DNA from: an uncultured Cyclobacteriaceae bacterium
GTDB taxonomy: Bacteria > Bacteroidota > Bacteroidia > Cytophagales > Cyclobacteriaceae
Assembly: GCA_937146645.1 (NCBI GenBank)
Contig: CAKZRQ010000012.1
Location: 244,777-308,776, forward strand
Reading direction: 5' to 3'
Length of the DNA: 64,000 bases
In this document: positions 17,656 to 25,699 of the stretch, in pieces
Layout of the letters: each line of letters opens with the position of its first letter
Numbering within the stretch: position 1 is the stretch's first letter
Translations under genes and position numbers: made by a program
Notes under the pieces: model-generated
What the model saw: only the letters and a program-made list of their open reading frames with translations
The model's database searches: none
Told to the model about the DNA's origin: nothing

Positions 17656-18128
17656 GCCAGTCCCATCTTTTTATAAATGAAATGCATTAGCCAGGCAGGA
17701 CCAATCATTAGGAACTGCACGTCCTTTAAAAACGAAGGCTTTTTTCCTTCGATTTTGTGTCCATAGAATTGTACGATCCATGCGATCACAAAAATAGCCA
17801 CGCTGATTATCCATAAGTTCCCAGGAAATGCAAGGTCCAGAAAATTCGCTAAAGCCAGACAAAGTGCCGAAAAGAAAAACATACCCAACGCGAGGGGACC
17901 AGAAAGCGTGACGTAATAGATCAGAACCAAAACTAAAGCGACGGTGGCCCAATTAGCGAAATCACCTAAAAAGGGCAAAAGTTCTGGAAGGGGACCAGCA
18001 GGGATGCTATAAACCAAACCCACAATGCTGAAAAAAATGGCCGGTACGCATACCCAGTGAATTAATTTATTGGTCGCATTTTGATGGCTCAAACCGTATT
18101 CATGTAGCAGCTCATCTATTTTTCTCAT
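17649..18128 (-). CDS. Mpo1-like membrane protein (DUF962 family)
   Basis: 159 residues with about four hydrophobic helices. The family histidines are visible: SHQNATNKLIHWVCVP near residues 14-29 and QFYGHKIEGKKPS near 122-134. Yeast Mpo1 is an iron-dependent dioxygenase that shortens 2-hydroxy fatty acids by alpha-oxidation. The bacterial relatives are mostly uncharacterised, so the reaction here is inferred from the family. In Bacteroidota, whose sphingolipids carry hydroxy acyl chains, this would make sense. Convergent with the patatin gene, with a seven-base overlap. Confidence 0.85.
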   Translation of the reverse strand: MRKIDELLHEYGLSHQNATNKLIHWVCVPAIFFSIVGLVYSIPAGPLPELLPFLGDFANWATVALVLVLIYYVTLSGPLALGMFFFSALCLALANFLDLAFPGNLWIISVAIFVIAWIVQFYGHKIEGKKPSFLKDVQFLMIGPAWLMHFIYKKMGLAY

Positions 18129-18203
18129 GATATTTGGGGATTAAGTTTTGGATGAATCCTTAAATTAATTAAATCTGGGTAAAATAATCTGACCTTCGAT
18201 CAA

Positions 18204-19328
18204 ATGTTAAGTTACTGGGAGAAAAAACATCTGCTAAATGCTGATTTACTGATAATCGGAGCTGGTTTTGTTGGCTTGTCTACCGCCATTCACTTCAAGA
18301 GAATACACCCTAAAAAGGAGATTCTTGTCTTGGAAAGGGGTGGGCTCCCAACAGGGGCAAGTACCCGAAATGCGGGCTTCGCATGTTTTGGCAGCTTGAC
18401 AGAGATCCTTGATGACCTGACCAATATGTCAGAAGCTGAAGTGCTGGACTTGGTTCAAAGAAGGTTTAAAGGTTTAAATAGTATTAGAAAAGAATTCGGA
18501 GATGTCGGTTTGAATTATTTGGATTCTGGTGGGTTTGAGTTATTGAATAGTGAAAGCCTCGATGCCTTAGAATCCATGGATAAAGTTAACGAGATGCTAA
18601 AGCCATTTTTTGAAGAAAATGTTTTTTCATTGGAAGAAGATTTATATCCATATGGGTTTTCAAAAGATATTAAGGCAGTGGTCCGAAACAAATTTGAAGG
18701 CGAGCTAGATCCTGGAAAGTACATGCTTAATCTCTGGAAGAAAGCCAATGAGGTCGGAGTGAGGATTTTGACCGGAATAAATGTACAGGAAATTGATGGC
18801 GAAAGTGGATTGGCTCAGGCCATTGATCCAGTTGGTAGATACTTAGTTTTTTCAGGGGAGCAGCTTGCTATTTGTACCAATGCTTTCTCAAAAACATTGG
18901 TCCCTTCCTTAGGTCTCAAGCCAGGTAGAGGGTTGATCCTTTTGTCCAAACCTTTGAAAAATCAAATACCTTGGGAAGGATCATTTCATGTAGGTAAAGG
19001 GTATGTGTATTTCAGGAAAATAGATAATAGGTTTTTGATTGGAGGTGGAAGGAATATTGCTTTTGAAGAGGAGGAATCTGAGGAGTTTCTGGTTAATGCA
19101 AAAATTAAAGATTACTTAAATACGTTAACCGAAAGCACGCTTTTGCCAGAGACTCCAATTGAATGGGAAATGGAATGGACAGGTATAATGGGCTTTGGCC
19201 AAACAAAAAAACCTATAATCCAAAAGGTGAGCAAAAGAACAGCAGTAGCGGTAAGACTAGGTGGAATGGGAGTAGCGGTTGGATGGCAAGTGGGTAAGGA
19301 AATGTCTGATTTGATGGCTCAAATGTAA
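18204..19328 (+). CDS. FAD-dependent oxidoreductase (DAO family)
   Basis: 374 residues with the Rossmann FAD loop IIGAGFVGLSTA (about 17-28), ELV-type strand LVLERGGLPTGAS and the second FAD-contact region GMGVAVGWQVGKEM near the end. This is the D-amino-acid/glycine oxidase superfamily, here of the soluble type that oxidises secondary or primary amines. The TGASTRNAGFA segment matches glycine-oxidase and gamma-glutamylputrescine oxidase-like enzymes. The substrate cannot be told. It is probably transcribed with nhaC, 51 bases downstream. A second, distant DAO-type gene lies at 31.5 kb. Confidence 0.85.
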   Translation: MLSYWEKKHLLNADLLIIGAGFVGLSTAIHFKRIHPKKEILVLERGGLPTGASTRNAGFACFGSLTEILDDLTNMSEAEVLDLVQRRFKGLNSIRKEFGDVGLNYLDSGGFELLNSESLDALESMDKVNEMLKPFFEENVFSLEEDLYPYGFSKDIKAVVRNKFEGELDPGKYMLNLWKKANEVGVRILTGINVQEIDGESGLAQAIDPVGRYLVFSGEQLAICTNAFSKTLVPSLGLKPGRGLILLSKPLKNQIPWEGSFHVGKGYVYFRKIDNRFLIGGGRNIAFEEEESEEFLVNAKIKDYLNTLTESTLLPETPIEWEMEWTGIMGFGQTKKPIIQKVSKRTAVAVRLGGMGVAVGWQVGKEMSDLMAQM

Positions 19329-19379
19329 TCTGGCATTTTTTACTTAGATTCGATGTTTTAATTCACCAAACGCTGATAA

Positions 19380-20840
19380 ATGGAAGGAATGACGAAAACC
19401 CCAAAAGTGACAGATGCTCTGATTCCTCTCACTTTTCTCATCGTCCTCCTCGTTATAAATATTCAGGTATTTGGTACGGATGGTCTTTCTGGCTCTAACC
19501 AGATTGTCTTGATCTTATCTGCAGCGGTTGCCGCTGCCGTTTCCATTTTCAAACTCAAGTACGATTGGCTGACCCTTAGAGAGGGAATAGTGAAAAGTAT
19601 CAGCTCTGCCATGTCGAGCATTCTGATCTTGTTTCTTATTGGAGCTCTGGCAGGAACTTGGCTTTTGAGTGGGGTTGTTCCTGCCATGATTTATTATGGG
19701 CTTAAAGTGCTTAATCCTACTATTTTTCTGATTGCGGCTTGTTTCGTGAGTGCGGTGGTCTCCTTGGCCACTGGTAGTAGCTGGACCACTGTGGCTACTG
19801 TAGGTGTTGCACTGCTTGGAATCGGCCGTGCCTTGGGATTTGAAGAAGGTATTATTGCAGGAGCAATTATTTCAGGGGCATATTTTGGGGATAAAATGTC
19901 GCCCCTTTCTGATACCACAAATCTGGCCCCCGCTATGGCCGGTACTGATTTGTTTACTCATATCAAATACATGGCTAGAACTACGATTCCATCCATCACG
20001 ATTACTCTTATCATTTTTGGAATTATAGGTTTTAATTATACCACTGAAGGCGGTTTGAATGATGTCTCCGTAATTTCGGAAGCTATCCAAAGTAAATTCA
20101 ATATCTCAGGCTGGTTATTCCTCGTGCCTGCAGCTGTTTTAGGAATGATTGTAAGAAAAGTTCCTGCGATTCCTGCCTTGTTTACAGGAGCAATTCTAGG
20201 AGGCGTTTTCGCCTTAATCTTTCAGCCAGAAGTTATCAGTATCATTGCAAATGAAGATGCTTCTTTTGCCTATCAGTCCTTTAAGGCTATCATGATGGCT
20301 CTTTACGGTGAAATTTCTATTGTGACAGATAATGCCGTAGTGAATGAATTACTTATCACAGGGGGTATGTCTGGTATGCTAAATACCATATGGCTGATCG
20401 TCTGTGCCATGGCCTTTGGTGGAATTATGGAAGTAACTGGAATGCTAAGAGTTTTAGCAGAAGCTGTAATCAGTAAGGTTCATAGCGTTGGATCAATGAT
20501 TGCCTCTACTGCAGCAACCTGCTTATTCTTCAATGTGACCACATCCGACCAGTACTTGGCTATTCTGGTTCCTGGCAGAATGTACGCGAATGTTTATAAG
20601 AAGCGGGGACTCAAGCCTGAAAATCTCAGTCGAACCTTGGAAGATTCTGCTACTGTGACTTCGGTTTTGGTTCCCTGGAATACTTGTGGTGCCACACAAG
20701 CATCCGTTTTGGGCGTAGCTACCTTAACTTATGCCCCATATTGCTTCTTTAATATAATTAGTCCATTTATGACCATCCTATTTGGCTATTTGAAGTTGGG
20801 AATTAGAATGTATGAAGAGGAGAAAGTGAAAGTGACATGA
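19380..20840 (+). CDS. nhaC: Na+/H+ antiporter, NhaC family
   Basis: Inner-membrane exchanger that expels Na+ in return for protons, for sodium and pH homeostasis. The 486 residues contain about 11-12 hydrophobic helices and the NhaC core motif GDKMSPLSDTTNLAP (about 170-184), followed by a second half with TDNAVVNELLITGGM and WNTCGATQASVLG. The length is normal. ATG 19380 is used; ATG 19389 is an equally possible start. The stop codon overlaps the next gene by four bases, so the exonuclease is translationally coupled. Confidence 0.93.
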   Translation: MEGMTKTPKVTDALIPLTFLIVLLVINIQVFGTDGLSGSNQIVLILSAAVAAAVSIFKLKYDWLTLREGIVKSISSAMSSILILFLIGALAGTWLLSGVVPAMIYYGLKVLNPTIFLIAACFVSAVVSLATGSSWTTVATVGVALLGIGRALGFEEGIIAGAIISGAYFGDKMSPLSDTTNLAPAMAGTDLFTHIKYMARTTIPSITITLIIFGIIGFNYTTEGGLNDVSVISEAIQSKFNISGWLFLVPAAVLGMIVRKVPAIPALFTGAILGGVFALIFQPEVISIIANEDASFAYQSFKAIMMALYGEISIVTDNAVVNELLITGGMSGMLNTIWLIVCAMAFGGIMEVTGMLRVLAEAVISKVHSVGSMIASTAATCLFFNVTTSDQYLAILVPGRMYANVYKKRGLKPENLSRTLEDSATVTSVLVPWNTCGATQASVLGVATLTYAPYCFFNIISPFMTILFGYLKLGIRMYEEEKVKVT

Positions 20841-21439
20841 TACCATTGAGGATTTCGAAGGAAGAGGTAAATGAATTACCTCTCGGACAGTTTGACGGGG
20901 AGATTTTTTTAGTAGATGATCATGATGAGATAGACGATATTGCGGAGTTCTTATCTACCCAGACTATTTTAGGTTTTGACACGGAAACCAAACCTACTTT
21001 TAAAAAAGGGCAAAGAAATGAGGTTTCACTTCTTCAGGTTTCGACCTCTGAGCAGGCATTTCTTTTCAGGCTGAATCATATCGGATTCCCTGATAAAATC
21101 AGAAATGTGCTTGAAAAAGATAAAATTATCAAAGTAGGGGCTGCAGTTCATGATGACCTATTGGGATTAAAAAGGATCACAGATAGTTTTTATCCTGAGT
21201 CCTTTTTTGATCTCAATGATGAGCTAAAGAAAGTAGGATTTCATAATGTGGGAGTGAGAAACCTGTCTGCGATGGTTTTAGGAATTCGAATTTCTAAGTC
21301 TGAGCAAGTTTCTAATTGGGAGGCGGAAGAACTGACCACCAAGCAGCAAAGATATGCGGCAACAGATGCCTGGGCTTGCCTTGAAGTATATGAGAAGCTT
21401 AAGAATCAGGGTTATCTCGATCAACTGATCAAGAGCTAA
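20837..21439 (+). CDS. DEDDy 3'-5' exonuclease domain protein (RNase D-like)
   Basis: 200 residues forming a single DnaQ-fold exonuclease domain. The catalytic acidic residues are all present: Asp48 and Glu50 in FDTETKP, Asp106 in GAAVHDDLLGL, and Tyr173 and Asp177 in YAATDAWA, giving the DEDDy type of RNase D and WRN. The HRDC domains of true RNase D are absent, so this is the short stand-alone form common in Bacteroidota. The substrate, RNA or DNA, is not known. It overlaps nhaC by four bases and the convergent yigZ-type gene by 11. Confidence 0.9.
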   Translation: MIPLRISKEEVNELPLGQFDGEIFLVDDHDEIDDIAEFLSTQTILGFDTETKPTFKKGQRNEVSLLQVSTSEQAFLFRLNHIGFPDKIRNVLEKDKIIKVGAAVHDDLLGLKRITDSFYPESFFDLNDELKKVGFHNVGVRNLSAMVLGIRISKSEQVSNWEAEELTTKQQRYAATDAWACLEVYEKLKNQGYLDQLIKS

Positions 21440-22052
21440 GAATTTCTACTTTTTCAAGAAATTTTATTCGTTCCAAAATTCCCTTATGAAGGCTGGCCCT
21501 CATCTTAAGAGTCATCTGGCAATCCATACCCATTTCCTGATCTCCGATTGAAAGATCATGACTTTTCACCAATTTCATCACGTCGTTCATGGCCTCATAG
21601 GGAAATCGAATTTTCACCTCTTCCATCACATACTCTCGAATGATTTCATTCGCCTCGATAGCCATTTGAGCTGAAGTTTTATACGCTTGGATTAAACCAC
21701 TCACTCCAAGCTTAGTTCCTCCAAAGTATCGAATCACCACAATGAGAGTGTTCGTAAGGTTAGCGGATTTAATTTGTCCCAAGATCGGGGCTCCAGCGGA
21801 GTTATGTGGTTCTCCATCATCGCTAGCTCTATAATTGGCTTGTTCCTTTCCAAGTACATAAGCGTAGCAATGATGTCCGGCATCGTAGAATTCTTTTTTC
21901 AATCTTTCCAGAAGGGACTTGACCTCTTCTTCATTTCTAACAGGGAAGGCATGAAAGAAAAACTTGCTATTTCTATCCTTATATAATCCAGAGCTATGTC
22001 CTGTAAGGGTTAAGAAACTATCGGATTCAGATTGATGATCTTCCTCACTCAT
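21429..22052 (-). CDS. YigZ/IMPACT family protein
   Basis: 207 residues with the UPF0029 signature complete: GHHCYAYVLG, RASDDGEPHNSAGAPIL and IVVIRYFGGTKLGVSGLIQAY (about 59-125), then the DUF1949-like C-terminal domain with a ferredoxin-like fold. Bacterial YigZ has been linked to nucleic-acid binding and translation; eukaryotic IMPACT regulates Gcn2. The exact role is not settled. It is convergent with the exonuclease gene, their last 11 bases shared. No terminator fits between them. Confidence 0.93.
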   Translation of the reverse strand: MSEEDHQSESDSFLTLTGHSSGLYKDRNSKFFFHAFPVRNEEEVKSLLERLKKEFYDAGHHCYAYVLGKEQANYRASDDGEPHNSAGAPILGQIKSANLTNTLIVVIRYFGGTKLGVSGLIQAYKTSAQMAIEANEIIREYVMEEVKIRFPYEAMNDVMKLVKSHDLSIGDQEMGMDCQMTLKMRASLHKGILERIKFLEKVEILSS

Positions 22053-22135
22053 TATTCAATGCCAGTTATAAAATGAAACCGAAAATTAACCTTTCCCTAA
22101 CTTTAAAGTAGTATCATTTATCTTAATTTTATTCG

Positions 22136-22558
22136 ATGCTAACGCCAAAACAATTAACCCGTTTTAATGCGAAGAAACCTTTCATTTTTGATTTTGGAGT
22201 TCAAAATGGCCCAAGCGGAAAGCTTTCTTTTTGGCAGAAAAACCAAGTTTTTCCAAATGGAATCCAAAGATGTTTTTGGGTTTATGATGTAAGTGAAATT
22301 CGAGGGAATCATGCACATTATTCCGAAGATCAGGTAATAGTGGCAGTGAGCGGTATTATTTACGTAAAGGTTATTAGCTCAAGTGGTGAAGTAGAGTCCT
22401 ATACGCTTGATCATCCCTGGAAAGCACTTTATTTACCTCCGAAATATTGGATTGAGACTAGGTTTGAAAAAGGCGCTGTACTTCTTGGTATGTGCAATGA
22501 GTCATTTAATGAGCGCGATTATATCCGTGATTTCGAAAAGTTTAAAAATCTTACCTAA
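22136..22558 (+). CDS. FdtA/QdtA-like cupin, sugar 3,4-ketoisomerase family (WxcM-like)
   Basis: 140 residues, cupin fold. The family motif RGNHAHYSEDQVIVAVSG (about 56-73) carries the HxH active-site histidines, and the ending NERDYIRDFEKF is typical of FdtA/QdtA and WxcM-like proteins. FdtA/QdtA convert dTDP-4-keto-6-deoxyglucose to the 3-keto sugar, the step before C3 amination. The match is weaker than for a canonical FdtA, so related ketoisomerase or acetyltransferase-partner roles remain open. First of three tightly packed genes; its stop overlaps the next start as TAATG. Confidence 0.82.
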   Translation: MLTPKQLTRFNAKKPFIFDFGVQNGPSGKLSFWQKNQVFPNGIQRCFWVYDVSEIRGNHAHYSEDQVIVAVSGIIYVKVISSSGEVESYTLDHPWKALYLPPKYWIETRFEKGAVLLGMCNESFNERDYIRDFEKFKNLT

Positions 22559-23469
22559 TGAGCTTACAGGGCCATCAACTAGAGATATCATCTGATCCTT
22601 ATCCTAACAGGAGGTTTCTATTTGAGGATTATATTTCTGATGAGAATGATGGTTTCATATCCTTCAGATGGGTCAAAAAAGAAAGATGTAGAGCAACCTT
22701 AAGCGTGGTTTTGCGGCCTGATGCTAAAGTGGTATCACTACCAAATGCTCCGTTTGGGGGATTAGAACTAATGGAAGAACTGAATTCTGAAGTTCTGGAT
22801 AAATTTCTGGATGGTGTTTTAGAAAATCTTAAAGGAAGAGGAGTCCGACAAATAGAACTGATTCAAGCACCAAAACCATACGAAGAGCGAGCAGATTTGA
22901 TTGGGTATTTACTACATAAAAAAGGATTTGAGGTAGCCAATATTCTCAATCACCAATTTTTCCTTGGTAGAAAAAAGATTAAAGTTTGGGTCAAAGAAAA
23001 AGCTCAAAAGATTATAAAAAAGGCAAAAAATCAAGGCATAAGATCGTATTCAAATCCAATTAGTAACTTTGATTTTTTGAATAAGATAGCTCAATGGAAT
23101 CAATCTAGGGGGTATGATGAAAACTTGAATCAAACCCAAATCATCCAGCAAGTCTCGCTATTTCCAGATAGGTATTTTGAAATTTCCATTACTCAAGACG
23201 ACAGGGTCGTTGGTTCTGCTTTAGCCGTCAGACTCACTGAAGATTCCATTTATTACTATAAATCGGCAATTGATCCAGATTCAAAAATTAAAAATGGGGG
23301 TGATGTTCTTCTAGCTCAGCTATTCTTTCTGGCTGCCGAATTAAAGGTTAATTTCATAGATTTGGGTTCTTCAGATATGGTTACCTCGGCTAATCATCAG
23401 TTGATTTTCTTTAAATCCAGATTTTCAAATGATCAGTTCAACAAGGTGACCTGGAGCAAGGACCTTTAA
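22558..23469 (+). CDS. GNAT-fold acyltransferase (FemAB/BioF2-like)
   Basis: 303 residues. The C-terminal half (about 145-290) shows a GNAT-like core: KAQKIIKKAKNQGI, a region with VVGSALAVRLTEDSIYYYKSAIDPDSK, then GGDVLLAQLFFLAAE and IDLGSSDM. This resembles the peptidoglycan bridge/FemAB and BioF2-like acetyltransferase groups seen in polysaccharide loci. Acceptor and donor are unknown. It sits between a ketoisomerase-like cupin and a glycosyltransferase, so acylation of a sugar or amino-sugar intermediate is a fair inference. No membrane segment; cytoplasmic. Confidence 0.75.
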   Translation: MSLQGHQLEISSDPYPNRRFLFEDYISDENDGFISFRWVKKERCRATLSVVLRPDAKVVSLPNAPFGGLELMEELNSEVLDKFLDGVLENLKGRGVRQIELIQAPKPYEERADLIGYLLHKKGFEVANILNHQFFLGRKKIKVWVKEKAQKIIKKAKNQGIRSYSNPISNFDFLNKIAQWNQSRGYDENLNQTQIIQQVSLFPDRYFEISITQDDRVVGSALAVRLTEDSIYYYKSAIDPDSKIKNGGDVLLAQLFFLAAELKVNFIDLGSSDMVTSANHQLIFFKSRFSNDQFNKVTWSKDL

Positions 23470-23471
23470 AA

Positions 23472-24428
23472 ATGAGAGTTTCGGATCGGGTAAGTATCAT
23501 TTGCATCGCATATAATCATGCGGAGTTTATTGAAGAGACGCTGGAGAGCGTTCGTCTTCAGGATCACTACAGTAAAGAACTGATAGTCATTGATAACGCA
23601 AGTCAAGATGACACTCTTGAGATAATTGAAAATTGGGTAGAGAATAGTGCTGGTTCCTTATCCGTTAAGATAATCAGGCACCAAGAGGAGAGACCCTATT
23701 GTCAGGTCTTTAATGCCGCTTTGGAAATGGTCGATAGTCCTTATGTGGTAGATTTATCGGGTGATGATGTTTTGTACCCAGAGCATCTTTCACAATCTGT
23801 GAAAAGACTTCAAAGAGTGAATTTTGCAGCTTTTGTCTTTTCGGATGCCTATATCCTCGAAGAGAGTGGAGAGGTTACTACTTTTTACAAGAGAGACTCT
23901 AAGGGAGATTTGGTAGAGGATATGGAGGAGCTAGGTGATATCTATGTGACGCTTATTAAAAAGAATTACATCTGCTCTCCGACCATTGTCTTTCAGACCG
24001 ATATTCTGAAAAGAGAAGGCGGCTATGATGGGAGTCTTACATATGAGGATTTTGACATACAAATTCGTTTGGCAAGGAAATACCCCATAGCTTTTTCGAA
24101 TCATTTGGGAGTACTTAAACGAAAACATGCGAGATCACTCTCTACTGGGCAATATCGAAGATATCAGTCCATAATGCTTCCTAGTACGGTGGAGGTGTGT
24201 GAAAAAATAAAAGGTATGAACACCCATGCTTCGGAGAATGCAGCATTGGGAATAAGAATCCTTCATGAACTTAAGCATGCCTTATGGAGTGCGAATTTTG
24301 AGCCAGCCGATGGACTTATTCGGATCGGTGAGGAAATTGGGCTGTCAGGCCCCAGGTATTCTTTTTATAAATTATGGTATCGGAAAAAGTGGGACTTTTC
24401 CTGGCTGTACCAAAAAGTAAAGGGCTAA
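23472..24428 (+). CDS. Glycosyltransferase family 2
   Basis: 318 residues, GT-A fold. The nucleotide-sugar site is seen in VSIICIAYNHAEFIEETLESV (about 7-27), ELIVIDNASQDDT (35-47) and the metal-binding DxD-type LSGDD (about 96-100). The domain ends near residue 230, followed by a helical tail. It transfers a sugar onto a growing surface polysaccharide or glycan; donor and acceptor cannot be read from sequence. Third gene of the cassette, two bases after the acyltransferase. It converges with the M16 gene, overlapping its stop by four bases. Confidence 0.9.
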   Translation: MRVSDRVSIICIAYNHAEFIEETLESVRLQDHYSKELIVIDNASQDDTLEIIENWVENSAGSLSVKIIRHQEERPYCQVFNAALEMVDSPYVVDLSGDDVLYPEHLSQSVKRLQRVNFAAFVFSDAYILEESGEVTTFYKRDSKGDLVEDMEELGDIYVTLIKKNYICSPTIVFQTDILKREGGYDGSLTYEDFDIQIRLARKYPIAFSNHLGVLKRKHARSLSTGQYRRYQSIMLPSTVEVCEKIKGMNTHASENAALGIRILHELKHALWSANFEPADGLIRIGEEIGLSGPRYSFYKLWYRKKWDFSWLYQKVKG

Positions 24429-25696
24429 CCTACCGTAATCTGAATTGGAAGTTTTTCCGAGAAGTATTTCTGACCGACTTCCATAATCTCCTGACCTTGG
24501 AAAATCTTTAGGTATGCGAGCTTCTTCTCATAAAAGTCCATGCCCAGACCTTGCCTGTGAACTGCTTTAAATCTATCCAATAGATCAAAAGAATTACTAA
24601 ACTGAGAGAGCATTTTTCCTATTGAGTAATTCCTGACGCTACTCAGTTCATCTATCGGAATAGGAGTGTCCCTAAGTTTTTGTATTTCTAAATCCACTTC
24701 CTGAATAACCTCCTCCTTGAATCCTTTCTGGATTTCTGCTCCAATTAAAACATAATCTATGCCTCCAATTACCTGGAGAGATGAATAAATACCATACGTG
24801 TGACCTTTATCTTCACGAATATTTTTTATTAGCCGTGAACCGAAATAACCCCCTAAAAAAGTATTGAAAACGCTTAAGGCTAAAAAATCTGGATGTTTCA
24901 TCGAGATACTTGGTCCTCCCATTCTAAGACTTACCTGGACCGAATTTTCATCTCCTTGATCGATTGTTTGGGATTGAAATATCAGGGAAGGTTTTATCGT
25001 CTTTTTTCGAATTCTGTTAGGCAAGCATCCTAAGAGTTTAAAAAGTTCTTTTAATTCTGATTCAGAGAGATTTCCTGCAACAAAAAACTCCATGTTGGAC
25101 CACAGATGGTGGAAGTAATAATCCTTCAGCTTCTCGGCATTGATAGCTTCAATATTTTCCACCTTGGTCTCGTATCCAAATGGATCTTCAATTCCAAATA
25201 GAGCTTCTCTAAATCTTGCATTTGCTCGACTTGCGGTTTTTTCCTGATCTATTTTTATCGCAAGAGCTTTCTGTTTCTTCTTCTTATCAAGATATCTTTC
25301 CGGGAAACTTGCTTCTTCAAACAGGGTCAGATAAAGGGGGAGAATATTCCAAAATTGCTTCTTTGTACTAATTAGTCGCAACCCTTCATGCGTAAAAGAA
25401 GAAACGGGTGAAATTTCAGTCGCATAGAAATCAAGTTTTTCAGCGATCTGATCAGCAGTTAGATTATTCGTGCCTTCTAAAATCATTTCCAAACACAGCC
25501 TTGGAACAAGTTGATCTTCGAGATGCAGAGTTCTTCTAGCTGAAGTTCCTATTGCCTCCAATTTAACGGCATCGATTCCAGGAGTTGAAAAGAAATAGAG
25601 CTTGGCACCATTAGAAAGCTCATAACAATCAGGTCTCCCAACTTGAAAGTCCTGAGGAATTTGAAATTTCGGTGCTACTGACCGATCTAATGCCAT
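24425..25696 (-). CDS. M16 family protein without the zinc site (pseudo-peptidase)
   Basis: 423 residues with the two-lobed M16B layout. Active M16 enzymes have HxxEH in a segment like HFLEHMLFKGT; the same place here reads RLCLEMILEGT, so both histidines and the glutamate are lost. The C-lobe motif FGSRLIKNIREDKGHTYGIYS, with the conserved Arg-Tyr pair, is intact, as in the non-catalytic partner subunit of heterodimeric M16 proteases. No signal peptide, although M16 partners are often periplasmic. It begins three bases after porV in an operon with porU, which suggests a link to T9SS. No catalytic M16 partner lies in this window. Confidence 0.85.
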   Translation of the reverse strand: MALDRSVAPKFQIPQDFQVGRPDCYELSNGAKLYFFSTPGIDAVKLEAIGTSARRTLHLEDQLVPRLCLEMILEGTNNLTADQIAEKLDFYATEISPVSSFTHEGLRLISTKKQFWNILPLYLTLFEEASFPERYLDKKKKQKALAIKIDQEKTASRANARFREALFGIEDPFGYETKVENIEAINAEKLKDYYFHHLWSNMEFFVAGNLSESELKELFKLLGCLPNRIRKKTIKPSLIFQSQTIDQGDENSVQVSLRMGGPSISMKHPDFLALSVFNTFLGGYFGSRLIKNIREDKGHTYGIYSSLQVIGGIDYVLIGAEIQKGFKEEVIQEVDLEIQKLRDTPIPIDELSSVRNYSIGKMLSQFSNSFDLLDRFKAVHRQGLGMDFYEKKLAYLKIFQGQEIMEVGQKYFSEKLPIQITVG

Positions 25697-25699
25697 TGA

